The translations under genes were made by a program, and so were the position numbers. The notes below the pieces were generated by a model. That model was not told the origin of the DNA and ran no database searches. It was given only the letters and a program-made list of their open reading frames with translations. From contig JACGCK010000013.1 of NCBI GenBank assembly GCA_014925825.1, forward strand, positions 124,001 through 188,000: DNA of 64,000 bases. Direction: 5' to 3'. This DNA is from Pholiota molesta (Eukaryota > Basidiomycota > Agaricomycetes > Agaricales > Strophariaceae). How positions within the stretch are numbered: position 1 is the first letter of the stretch; each line of letters opens with the position of its first letter. Positions 39,101-50,015 of the stretch are shown piece by piece.

Positions 39101-39452
39101 TGCCCGCCGGGGGCGCTGCAGCGGATCCAGAGGGCTGGCCCTGGATGACGTTCCAGTCAAAGTGTTGCGAAAGGAGCTGCGAGAAGAAGTCGAGGACGTT
39201 TATGAGCATTTCCCGGTTCATCTCGACCTCGTTGTGTGGCGGGAGTGGAGAGAGGCTACCATAGGCAGTGCCTCCGCCGTTGACGAGGCCAGCGATCGCG
39301 GTTGGGCGTGAGGGTGGAGGGGCGTACTGGAAGCGTTGATTAGGGATGGGAGCGGGAGCTGTGGCAGCCCCAAATCCGTTCCCGTTCGGATTCGAAGCTG
39401 GCCATGAATGTTTATGTGAGGGTTGGCGGGGATCCTGAATCAAGGTCGCCAT
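36055..39452 (-). CDS. polyQ protein with nucleotidyltransferase-like N-terminal domain
   Basis: Three exons (38821-39452, 38556-38744, 36055-38092) give about 950 residues in one clean frame. The first 320 residues form a conserved globular domain: VVHGGACMLLHPGLYAL, KTRDVDYIHRGFLAEYG, AAERLRECIQATARRF, LGADWMNSDADIALPMA, PNGKIYDPIYTAS and TPETLEGWLLTECWAMGY. The order HGGACMLL then TRDVDYI is like the GG and R-x-D-x-D pattern of nucleotidyltransferase-fold proteins, but the match is by eye only. I believe the domain is a known basidiomycete family of unknown function. The remaining 630 residues are Pro/Gln/Arg-rich and disordered, ending in a long glutamine tract. The 463-nt second intron is the longest I placed. 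Confidence 0.8.
36105..36185 (-). repeat. CAG/CAA tract coding polyglutamine
   Basis: An interrupted CAG/CAA run near the 3' end of the polyQ gene codes for about 26 consecutive glutamines and is flanked by further Gln/Tyr/Met repeats. Mixed CAG and CAA codons suggest an older, partly stabilised repeat. Shorter runs of the same kind lie at about 36640-36690. Confidence 0.9.
38399..38425. repeat. CATC microsatellite inside an intron
   Basis: Six to seven units of CATC lie within the long second intron of the polyQ gene. It is a simple tetranucleotide repeat and no function is claimed. Confidence 0.85.
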
Positions 39453-42070
39453 CTATGCGACTTGAGGAAGAAATCGATGTGGTGAATAGCTTGAAAGATG
39501 ATAAAGGATAGAAAGGATGGATGGAGGGGAAAGCCACGCGAGCGCGCGAGCTTTAACCAAGATCTTAGGGTCCCGAGCTAAGAATGATTTGTTGTGGGCG
39601 TATCAACCTGTGCAAGGAATCTGTTGAAGATATCGGAGGGGAAAAAAACAAGGGAAACCAGCGAGTGTCTTGTCCTCTGCGATGTTATAGAATATAATGA
39701 GCCTCGCAGCTAAGGATGCGGCCGCTGAGCTGCTGAGGCAGCTGTGAAAGCTGTGGCACGGTTGAATCAACACAGATGTAAATGACCAGCGAAACAAAGC
39801 ACGTACCGTCGCACGCTCCTACGCCCGGGCAGGCGTGTGAACTGCCACCGCAATATTCAATGGCCAATCCTCCTGTTACGCGATTTCAGTCCTTCTTCCG
39901 GTTCGGTATCCGACGACGAAGTAGGCCCAATTGACAACAACAGGCGACCTTTGGCCACTGGATTTGGCGATTCTGCTCCGATAACGCCTTGGCCTTGGTG
40001 GTGGGGTCAGAAACGAGAGACCAACCGTGGCCGATTCTGGGGATCTTTTATGTTTGCATACCTCCGTACAGCATGGGGATGCGCCTGTTGGCGGTCGAGG
40101 GAATAGAAACGCCTCGTTGTCCACGCGTGGTCGGCTACTCCCAGGCTTTCCATTTTTGGCACTGCCTGTCAAGTCCACTCAATGAATTCGCAACCGCGGC
40201 CATTTGTAACTTGTACATCTCAGGCCAGAGCTGTGCACCCCGCAACAGGTATACGAAGTGTTAATTGCTTTCAAAGGGATATTAACTACCGTCGTTGTAT
40301 TTCAAAAGTAGCGGGCCTTTGTTGCAGTCGATCGAAAACGAGCCCCTCCCTACGCATTGCTGTTAAGTATTCATTCAATTAAAGTCTTATCAATAAGCAA
40401 TAAATAAACGCCCAATATATCTTGGAGATGGAAAATGTGCAGCACTCGTCCATTCGTTACGTACAGCTTTCCGATGACGCCCCGAGTGAGGTGTGTAAAA
40501 AAAACTTGTGGGACATGTGGTTTAGCTTCTTGCCAGATTCATCAGTCTTTATAAATACACACCGCAGCTTGCGCGAGCTGTCATGTCAAGCGCCTCCACG
40601 CTCTTTCAGCCAAACTGCACACCTTCTCTTGTTTTAGGAAACTCGAATGATTTACGGTTATCCCTTCATTTTGATAACGAAGTGATGCATGCATGCGAGT
40701 GCAAAACAACTGTCCTCTAACTTCAAAAAGCTGTATACGGAAGAATCATGATAATGAAACTATAAGCTGATCTGCACGCAGTGGAATTGAACTTGGAGAG
40801 AACGAGAAAATCGGTGGCACGGGCCGATCCATCTCTCATTCCATCCAATTCAAAGCATTCCCAAACCAAGTTAAATACCTTCCCATATCAAGACCGGAAT
40901 ATAATTCCTATATCCCCGTACCACCCGTCATCTGCTACTCTTGCTATGTCTATCTGGTCACACCCCGCAGTCTTTCGCCTACAAACGTAACAGCGGGCGC
41001 CGGGTTTAGTACAGGCGCCAAGTACAGGCGCCACACACAAGTGCCCGGCGCTCAGCTATATTTTTACCAGTGCGAAGTACCAAACACGCTGTGAACACGA
41101 GGCATTCACCCTGCCTTATAGTGTTCAATATATCTTTCCCATGAAACCGAGTATGTACAGAGCAACGCTGTGTCCTTCTGACTCATCCACATTCATTGCA
41201 CACCATCATTAATGTCAAGCATAACTATCAGGCATTGTTATCAGGTATTCAAAGTGAACCATTGCGATATTTTCAATGGTCGCAGCATTGATGCACAAAC
41301 TGTCTTCATCGCCGAGTGTCAATTGCACCTTGAAACCATGCAAGAACAACTCGACGGGCGATGGGATTGCTGGTGTCCGGGGTCCCAACGGCGCTTATCT
41401 TTTGTGTGGCGTTTGGCCCGTCTTGATGGTGCACAAATGGTGCATGGCATTCTCTTCACAAAACCCGTTCTGTATCGGGATAAACTAATTTTTTCCTCTA
41501 TATTGAATATTTCAATAGCGGCTTGATAGCGGCTGTGTGAATGCACGAAACAGTATACGTATTGGCATATCATTGCCAGTGGATCAGCTCAGAAAAGCCA
41601 TCTGTGCTGTTCATAGCTAAAAATAGACGCTTATGACTGTAAAAGAAACTGTTCCATGTCCTAAAATTTTGCGATTGTTTAAAAACTTTTAACTGTCAAG
41701 ACAGACGCTCATTAGAATCCCAATAGAACAACTAGAATATATGCAAGGATCTTTTTAAACCTTATAAATGAATGAAGTCCCGGCCTCCACCGGTATCATT
41801 GATCTTGATGGTCAGAAGCCCGCTCAAACATTCCACCTCTCCGTTCTCAAGTGCATGAATCAATATCAGCACAATCACTCGTACTCTAGTGCGTTATCGC
41901 GCTTTCATCTTTGTTTGAAGTTTCCAAGCCAATATGACCACGATGATATCTTTGTCCATGCCGTATAGCTTCCAGATCAGCACAGAGAGGAGGATACACG
42001 CCTTTAATCCCTCCTGCTTCCCGACTCCCTCCATTGCAACACACATTTGGTTTCCTGCTTTTAAGCGACA
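39453..42070. other. 2.6 kb intergenic region between divergent genes
   Basis: The polyQ gene starts at its left end and the surface-sensor gene at its right, so both promoters lie here. The open frames inside are short and unrelated to each other, and I recognise no domain or RNA gene. Confidence 0.45.
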
Positions 42071-43819
42071 ATGAAGCCGCGTCCCGCAGATCTAATGGCG
42101 TCTCTATCCTTGTTACTCCTGTTACTCGGACCTGCTCTGGCCTCTGTAGACGCCCACATCGCAGATTCTTCGAATGGCCCGCATAACGACGGTCTTCCTG
42201 CCTCTAAGCCTTCCACACATAGCACTTTGTCTTCTCCATTGCGTATACCTTCCTCTCCTTCTCCTATTCAGGCAGTCACGGAAACCCTGAACAAAGACGC
42301 GACTAAAGTGACGCCATTCAGAACTTCACTTCCTAGTGGGAAGAATACAGAATCGAGTAATAGCCCTCATACCATGTCGATTTCAACGACTTTGACATCA
42401 ATCACAACATCTACAAGGTATTATTGATATATGATTATCGCTCCCGATTCCGTTAGCTCATATTTCGAGTATTCAATCCAGCCCACATTTTATACCCACC
42501 CCTCTAGTGCCTATCCGTACTCACAGGCACTCTTCCAATCCTCATGGAACTCATTCTATAATTCCCACTCAAAGACCTGGGCTAAGACCTTCAGATGCAC
42601 AAAACACCTCAAGTCCTACACATATACCATCCACATCATCTGCACACCATGCGAGCCAGGGTCACAGTTCTTCGAAGATACCCATAAGCAACTTGAAGAC
42701 AATCACCCATCATACCCACCATAGTAGTTCGGATTCTTTCTACCATCACCACTCTCACAACCCTTCACAAGCGACCTCATCGACAACGAAAATGAATTCA
42801 TCTTCTATTACGAATACAAATTTCGGGGCGACAGGTTCAATAAGCGCCGAACTGCCGCATACCAGTGATGGAATAGAGAGCTTGATACCGCCTTTTCAAT
42901 CCATAATACCAGTCAACATTACAGGACACCATACCCTAACCACACTTTCTGTACGTGTTTGCATTATTTAGAAACCAAATTCGCTGGATTGGTGGGCGTA
43001 CTAACATGATATGTAATTGTGGCGCAATTGGATTGCTGCTTCTAGATTTCAGCGCCTAAAACGATTCAGTCCCAAAATCCTAGCAGTCCCGGAGACAACC
43101 ACCTTCCTTCCCATAGCAGCAAATCAACGAAAGCCTCCTCTCCGTCTACCTCACATAGCATTCTTCGACCCACCTCGGTCCGTTTCTAACCTTCTTCCCT
43201 TTTTACAAGCATGGTAATAATATATTATTAGCAGCAACATCATGACAGTCTTTTGAATTCATCTACCACTACAATTTCAATGGGAAAGCCTACTTCGAAC
43301 AGCGGCAATTCGGATGGAAGTAGCAATACCACCACTATAACCGCTACGATCACTTCACAGAGTCCGACTTCTTTTTCAACCACACCAACCACACAATCCG
43401 CGAGCGGGTTCAAAACCACAACACATGCCAATCTCACTATTTATGCAACTACCGCTACACATTCATCTATGACATCGCCTACTGGAAAACATACCAATCC
43501 TACTACGACATCGACTAGTACTTTTACAGCACCCAACTCGAGGGTAACAGATAGAAATCTCTTCTTTTGGGGAACTCAGTCAGTGTCGATACAGTCTCAA
43601 GCACAAATGTGAGCTAACAGCTCTGTTTCTAGGGAGGTACACCCCGAATCAGTTGGAGGTGTTGTTATTGGCATTGCGATTGTAGTTTACATCCTGGCAT
43701 TTCCTGTTGTGCTTGTGCTTTTGCGCAGACGATATTACCGCGAGAACCCCCGTGTTGACGATGAAGTTCGCGAGTTCCGATGGTGGGGTGGCCGACGTGG
43801 ATATTATGCTGCGCTGTAA
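42071..43819 (+). CDS. Ser/Thr-rich single-pass membrane protein, wall-sensor-like
   Basis: The start MKPRPADLMASLSLLLLLL with PALASVDA looks like a cleaved signal peptide. A long Ser/Thr/Pro/His-rich ectodomain follows, which would be heavily O-mannosylated, then one transmembrane segment (VVIGIAIVVYILAFPVVLVL) with a basic stop-transfer run LLRRRYY and a short cytoplasmic tail ending RGYYAAL. This layout is that of Mid2/Wsc-type cell-wall stress sensors, though no cysteine-rich WSC domain is seen, so only the architecture is claimed. Introns fit at about 42419-42531 and 42949 onward. The junction near 43.19-43.25 kb is not resolved. A 24-nt GT...AG segment with an in-frame stop (43609-43632) must be removed or miscalled to reach the membrane segment. 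The gene ends 79 nt from the convergent poly(A) polymerase gene. Confidence 0.65.
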
Positions 43820-43898
43820 TTATTGGCCCAATAACCAACCAATATGGCATCGATTTACTTCCTTCGCATCATTTTTAATGACTACCATCACAAAGGAG

Positions 43899-45175
43899 TC
43901 ACTGCGGTTTATCATATCCCAATTTCTTCCTTCTTGCCTCAAAGTTCGTGAAATCGCCTCCCAAAATCTCACCCAATATGCTGCTGCGACTTCCCTTACT
44001 TTTTGCCGCTCTATCTGAGCTTTGTCTCTCGACCAGAAGCTTGTGGGCACGTCGGAATGACGCCTGAACATGTTTAATACCGTACGCCTTGGCGCCCATG
44101 TCGATGGTGCGGTCCGCAGGATCGAAGATGGAAAGTGAATAACTCTGGGTAATCGGATATTGAGAGTAGGAGTATATCTTGGTCCGGTACGAAGGTCGTG
44201 GTTCGATTTCAATAGCGCGTTCGTAATAATCAAATTTATTACCGTAGAAATCGAGGAACTCCTCCAGGACTCTCCCGAAATCAACAGGTGGTGTAGTTTC
44301 TTTCATAGGTGCTCCAATCGTCGTCTCAGACGTATGGACTCTTCCTGTCGTTGTTGACGTTGAGGCCGTGTTGGTTTTGGTATTCCATTCAAGGTGGACC
44401 CAGGCGACCACCATCCAAACGAGCACGTACGAGTTCACGCCCCCTGTGTACGTTGTTCCGCATCTCCTAATCAACAGGAACATCTTGACTACAGTGACGA
44501 GCATCTTGATGATCTCCATATCGTTCTGCATCCATTTCTGTACGGCTTCAGTGGCCTTGATGCCGTGGGTGTCTGCAGCCGTCAAGTCAATCTCTATCCC
44601 GGTAACCTTGTCCTTGATCCTGATAAGGGGAACTGTTGCGTGTAGGACACTTTTTACTTCGCTTGCGAACCCCGAGCACTGGATTTTGTTTAAAACGCGA
44701 CGCAGATCTGATCCCGACAAGAACGAATAGGTGTGTCCAGGAACAGTGAGAACCATGTCGATATCGGAAGTGGGAAGGTAGAGGTCTGTCACGTACGATC
44801 CGACGGGACGAACGGTGGCATCCATCCCGAAGGATGCGATGAGGTTGGTGAAGCGTCTGACGAGATCTTGGCGCATCGCTTTCTCGGAGGCGGTAGGCTC
44901 CATGTAACTCATGAACTTTGTAATTTCGTCGTGTAGACTATATTCAAAAGGTTGTGAGCTCTGATATTCGGGATGAAGGTAAGTAGGACATACCTGCAAG
45001 CAGACCCACTGGCTGGCAACAACCATGGAGACTGCATGGAGGAACGTGACGAGGATTTGGCAAAGTCCCCACAGGCTGACATTGGTTGCCCAATGTAATC
45101 TCCTGCGCTTTTGGTGCGCGTCGGACGGCCCGCCTTCATGTTATCCTTCAACGAGGTGCCCAGATAATCCGACAT
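43899..45175 (-). CDS. non-canonical poly(A) RNA polymerase, Trf4/5 (PAPD5/7) type
   Basis: A nucleotidyltransferase that adds short A-tails to aberrant nuclear RNAs, in the TRAMP complex in yeast. The catalytic signature VRPVGSYVTDLYLPTSDIDM carries GS and the two aspartates; the third lies in GIEIDLTAAD. The central and PAP-associated regions follow (VKMFLLIRRCGTTYTGGVNS, FGRVLEEFLDFYGNKFDYYE, SIFDPADRTIDMGAKAYGIK). The frame is open without interruption from 45026 to the stop. The N-terminus is less sure. ATG 45175 (MSDYLGTSLKDN) joins the core through the GT...AG segment 44961-44993, only 33 nt, and then is one base out of phase; alternatively the 33 nt are coding and the start lies at 45026 or within it. 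Compared with yeast Trf4 the protein lacks long N- and C-terminal extensions. Confidence 0.85.
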
Positions 45176-45539
45176 TATTTGATTGTTAAAATGCGAAGGA
45201 GGGTAAGCGATGGCAGGTGGGTCCAGATAAGATGATCGATAGATATATAGACGCCCAAAACTGTCCACGGCCCATATATGAACTATCCGGCACATCATCA
45301 CATGGCGATAAAGGAAGAAGTCGAAGATACCAATATACTTTTCAGATTCTGGGTCTGCGAAATTTCCCATACTGATTGGTGACTGCAACTATCTTCAATG
45401 GCATGAGACGAATACGTGTGACATTGGTGGGTATAAGTTCTATAGCGCGATGATTAAAATATCAATTCTGAACAAAACAGGAGAGCAACAGCAGAGCAAC
45501 CAATAAGAAAAATAAAAAAGCGGACGGACGTAACCACAT
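45176..45539. other. short intergenic region
   Basis: Between the poly(A) polymerase start and the end of the SNF2 gene, both on the minus strand. It should contain one 3' end and one promoter. No gene seen. Confidence 0.5.
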
Positions 45540-48500
45540 TCACACCACCTCTTCCTCCTCTTCCATCATCTTCGCAAGCGCATCATTGCCTTCGTCCAGC
45601 GGCGCATCATACACCGCAAACGCCGCCTTCCTGCCGCCCTCCACCGCCGCACCCGCCTCCGCGCCTTCACCCACCACCCGCTCCCTCCGCCCGGACGTCC
45701 ACCCGAGCCCACGCTCCGCGAACACCTCTGGGCGCCGGTCCAGCAGCACGTCCAGGTCCTCGTCGCTGAGCACGCTCTGCTTGCCCGCCGTCGTCGCCGG
45801 CACGACCTCGATCTTCTCGCCCTCCAGGCGCAGCAGCGCCGCCGCGGTCTCCGCCATCGTCTCGCGCTTCGCGGCGGGCGCGGCGGCGCCGCCCGCGGGC
45901 ATCTTGAACTTGCCCTTGGCGATGACGAGCGCCTCGAGCCGCCGCTTGTCGTTCGCGCGCTGCATGATCTTCGTCTCGACCGTGTGCGCGGAGACGAGGC
46001 GGAAGATCAGCACGGGCTTCGTCTGCCCGATGCGGTGCGCGCGGTCCTGCGCTTGGGCGTCCATTTGTGGATTCTGAAACGCGCAGTGAAGTGCGTTCAG
46101 TATAATGTCGTGTAAGTAGATTTAAGCACGCGGCACTCACCCAATCCTGGTCATAGAATATAACGGTGTCTGCAGCGACGAGATTGATGCCCAACCCGCC
46201 CGCGCGAGTGCTCAGCAGGAAGAGCTTGGGCGCCTCCGGATCGTCGCCGCCCGTCTGGAATATGTTCATTTGTTCTCTCCGGTCCATAGGCTTCGTCGAC
46301 CCGTCAATGCGGCATATCTTCCACCCCATATGATCCACGGCCCAAGCCTACACAAAAAACCGATCAGCCTTACGCGAAGAAAATGTCGACGGAGAACTGA
46401 CCTCAATGATATCCAGCATCGTAGTGAACTGGCTGAACAGCAGCACCTTATGCTTCCGTCTGAAGAGCTCTTGCAGGAGCCGGTCGAGCACCATCATCTT
46501 CCCGCTGGCATTGAGCAGCTCCTCGCCCAGGACCGGGTCCATCGTGTTCGGATCGACGGGCCAGTCGAAGAGGAACGGGTGCGAGCAGACCTTGCGCAGC
46601 TGCATGACCATGTTCTGCAACTTCATGTTATTCACCTGCCGAACTGCATTTTTGTGTCGACCATCAGCATTTCGATCGCAACACAAAGCGAGGTTTGGCA
46701 AAAAAAAAGAGGAAACGGACCTTTATTCCGCCGATGATACTCCCTCCCAATCTGCGCCTCCGCACTCTCCTCCACCGCCGCCTTCTCCTTCTCCTTCTCC
46801 TCGTCCCTCCTCCGCTCCAACATCCCGAAATACTCATCATCATCCGCACTCTCCTCCGCATACCCCTGCCTCGGCTTCCCCGCCCTCCTTGACACCCTCC
46901 TCTTCTCCTCCCCTTCCACCTCCATCCCCTCCTCCTCCACCTCCGCCTCCAGCGTACCCGCCCCCGCCTGCCCCCCGGCGCCGCCCTCAATCAGCCACTG
47001 CCGCAGACTCCCACTCACGACGTAATCATACGCCTCGCGCTGCCTTACGCTGAGCGGCGCGTAGAGCACGTACTCCTTCTTCGGCGGCAGCCCCTGCTCG
47101 ACGTCCGCCTTGACGCGGCGCAGCAGGAACGGCTTCAGGATCGCGTGCAGCGACGCGATGATCTGCGTCGACTGGGAGGTCGGGAGCGCGGACTGCAGCT
47201 CGGGGAGGTTGAACCTGGATTCAAAAGGATGCGTTGAATAAGCGGGAGAAGAATGGATGTGGAGGGAAGAGGACGGACCATTCTTGGAACGTGTCCAGGT
47301 CGTCGAAGATGTCCGGGAGGATGAAGTTGAGCAGCGACCACAGCTCCGCGAGGTTATTCTGTCGCACTCCTCAGTCCATACTCACAGAAAAACTACAGAT
47401 ATCAGAAGGACTCACATGCAGCGGCGTGCCAGTGAGAATCATCCTTCCCGCGCTCGGGAACTTCTTGATCTCCTGCATCAGCTTGCAATTCAGGTTCTTC
47501 AGCCGGTGCCCCTCATCCACCACGATATAGCCCCAGTTATAATGCTGCAGATGCCGGCGATCGCGGATGATCATGTCGTACGTCGTCAGCACGATCGGGA
47601 ACGCCGCCGTGTACCCCGCATCCGCGCCCGCGGGCGCCGCGTCCTCGTCGTCCGAGTCGATGACGACCGTCGACTTCCTGCGCTGGGCTTTCGCGGGGCC
47701 CGTGCGCGCTTTTTTGGCCGCGTGCCCGTAGTCGTCGTCGTCGTCGTCGGCGGCGGCCGCGGCTCTGCTAGCCCGCGCGGCCTTGCGGGCCTTCGCTCGC
47801 CCGCTTTTGGATTTGGCCTGCGGTGCACGGTGGGTTTGCTTTTTGCCCGGGATGGCCATGACCGTCCGCCGCAGCTCGGCGCGCTCTTCTGGGCTGCCGT
47901 GGTATATGCACGTAGGGATCTTGAGAGAGAGATTGCGTCAGATAAAGTAGGGGTGACGGTGAGGAGAGCGCCTTACGCCTGGTGCGAATTTCTGGTATTC
48001 GTCGGCCCAGTTGTGGACCACGCTCAGCGGGCAGACGACGAGGAATGGCTTGAAATTGCCGTGTTCGCGGAGATAGGCGCTGAACGCGATCGTTTGTAGG
48101 GTCTGACAATTTAAACGTCAGCTTCCAAGTTCAGAGAAAGTGACGTTTGAAGTAGTGTACCTTTCCCAACCCCATCTCATCAGCTGGAAAGAGAATAAGA
48201 CAGTCATCTCCTTTGTAAATAAATGAGTCCGCGCACCTAGAATTCCAGAGATACCATTCTGGTCGAGCGACACCATCCACTGCAGGCCCTCCAGCTGGTA
48301 CTGTTTCAGCGTGGCCCCCGTAATGAGCGACGGCTGCATAAACGCCGGCGGCTCCTGCTCCTCGTCTTTGTCCACCTCCGCCTCCTTCTTCCGCTTCGGC
48401 GGCCGCCCGCGCTTCTTGATCTCGTTTCGCTGTGCATGAATGGCCGCCTGGCGCGCTTTCTCCTCGTCCATGCGGGACTTGAGGATGCTCGAGAAGACGG

Positions 48501-48872
48501 CGGAGCGCTCGAGGACGGATTGGAGGCGCGCGAGACGCTTCTCTGTTTCCTGGAGGAGTGGGGTCAGTGAAGGCCGAGTTATTGTGTTAGGAGGCTCACT
48601 TGTTCGTCTAGAGCCAACTCGACAGCCTTTGCTCGAGTCTCTTCATCTTCAAAGACCTAAAAATGCTGATAAGCGGAATACTTTGACAGAATATAAACAG
48701 AAGCTACCTCTACATCGTCTATTGCCTCGCTTGTGGCGCGGCTGGAAGAAGCGTTCGTTGGGGAAGAGGGATGCGTTGGTGGCGAAGACGCTGCAGTGCT
48801 CGGCGCACCAGACGTATGCCGCTCGGCGAGGTCGGAGTCCCGTGGCGATGGAGAGGTAGCCGGCGAGCTCAT
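45540..48872 (-). CDS. IRC5: SNF2-family chromatin remodeller, Lsh/HELLS/Irc5 type
   Basis: A DNA-dependent nucleosome-remodelling ATPase. Eleven exons read cleanly: 48708-48872, 48600-48656, 48237-48549, 48161-48183, 47977-48102, 47416-47919, 47279-47358, 46721-47214, 46402-46643, 46141-46347 and 45540-46073. Helicase motifs in order are [23 protein letters not shown] (the Walker Lys and Thr fall in different exons, the first only 23 nt long), [56 protein letters not shown] and [12 protein letters not shown]. An insert of about 80 residues, with acidic runs and Lys/Arg patches, sits between motif Ia and motif II. Overall layout and the short N-terminus fit the Lsh/DDM1/Irc5 subfamily, linked to DNA methylation and genome stability. 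The neighbouring genes do not inform its role. Confidence 0.9.
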
Positions 48873-49694
48873 CGTGCAAGGACAAGTGGAATTATTATAC
48901 GGTGGAAGTCAAGTTTCAGTGACCTGTCGCGTTTTTTTACTACAACATTACTCTGAATACGCGCTTGTGCCCGCCCTAAACACATCAAATTGCCTTTTTC
49001 GTACAGTATGACTATCTCATCGCTGTTTCGCCTTTAGGAGACTAGTTTCGCCCTCGCCATCACATCAGAATGATGCGGTCTTCAGACCACCGTGTCCAGA
49101 AGCTGAAGAGCTGAAGCTGAAGAGCTGAAGCACTGCTCCGCCATTGTCATTCTATTGCAGACAGGTCTGCCCGTCTGCAACCTGAATTGGGCCCCTAAAT
49201 CCTTGTAACGAGCCACTTGCAAGGAGCTCGTGAAACGCAGTGACGGTCGCAGATTCCCCGCAGTGTTACGGCACCCACACAAGGCAGTCCATCCTCCACG
49301 GTCCACGGAGGCACTCTCATCTTTCGGAAATTCGGAAACTTTCCGCGCTGATGGTTACTCGCCCTTTGCATCTGTTTGCGACACAGCCCCATGCTGTGCC
49401 AGGCCGCTCTGAATCGTATAAAGCGCTGGCCTGCTGACTGCTTTCATTTCAGTTCTCCCACCCAGGCTGGCCTGTACGAACCCACTTTCATACCTCTTTT
49501 TAACGACTGCGATCTACGACTTGTCACGACCCACTTTCATATAACCCCCATATAACCCACATTACCACCCTTCTCTCTTCGATCATCAACCAGCAGCAGC
49601 GTGAACGCTCCTTCCCTCCTGCTTAAGAACCCCTCGTTCCCTTTCATCCCATCCCATCCCACCACAACCCAAACCCTCCCACCCAAACCCAAGA
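48873..49694. other. divergent promoter region
   Basis: Separates the SNF2 gene (minus) from the small Tyr/Pro-rich gene (plus). A TATAAAGC element at about 49419 and a C-rich, CT-rich stretch just before the ATG at 49695 look like a strong fungal promoter and leader for the small gene. A 14-bp repeat lies at 49099-49131. Confidence 0.5.
49099..49131. repeat. 14-bp tandem repeat GAAGCTGAAGAGCT
   Basis: Two perfect copies and a partial third of GAAGCTGAAGAGCT in the promoter region between the SNF2 gene and the small Tyr/Pro-rich gene. It contains nested AGCTGAAG units. A binding-site role is possible but unsupported. Confidence 0.8.
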
Positions 49695-50015
49695 ATGTTC
49701 TACCCCAGCACCGCCGGCAGCGTCACCTCCTTCGTGCAGCCCGGGTACGCCATGCAGCCGCAGCCGTACTACCCCGCCGCGCCGATGAGCGCCGTCATGC
49801 CCGGGCAGCACTACTACCCGCAGATGCACGCCCCGATGGGCCAGGCCGTCATGTACCCGCAGCGCCCCGCGTACGGGTACGGCGTGCAGGCGCAGATGCC
49901 GTACTACGGCCACCAGCAGCCGACCGTCATCGTGTCGTCGCGCAGTGGAAGGCACGGCCACCACCACAGGCACCACAGCCGCTCGCGCTCGCGCGGGTTC
50001 CTGGGGTACCTCTAG
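49695..50015 (+). CDS. small Tyr/Pro/Gln-rich protein with His/Arg tail
   Basis: A single-exon frame of 106 codons, MFYPSTAGSVTSFV to RSRSRGFLGYL. It is rich in Tyr, Pro, Gln and Met (for example QPQPYYPAAPM), then changes to a basic His/Arg segment (HHHRHHSRSRSR) and a short hydrophobic end GFLGYL. No signal peptide or membrane segment is evident. Codon use is strongly GC-biased, and a TATA element plus CT-rich leader suggest high expression. Low-complexity sequence of this kind is often prion-like or RNA-associated. I recall similar short proteins in other agaricomycetes but know of no function. Confidence 0.7.
   Translation: MFYPSTAGSVTSFVQPGYAMQPQPYYPAAPMSAVMPGQHYYPQMHAPMGQAVMYPQRPAYGYGVQAQMPYYGHQQPTVIVSSRSGRHGHHHRHHSRSRSRGFLGYL

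Noticed and set aside
46406..47053. Proline/serine-rich plus-strand frame
   Set aside because: It lies antisense to the clean SNF2 gene and arises from its Glu/Arg-rich linker.
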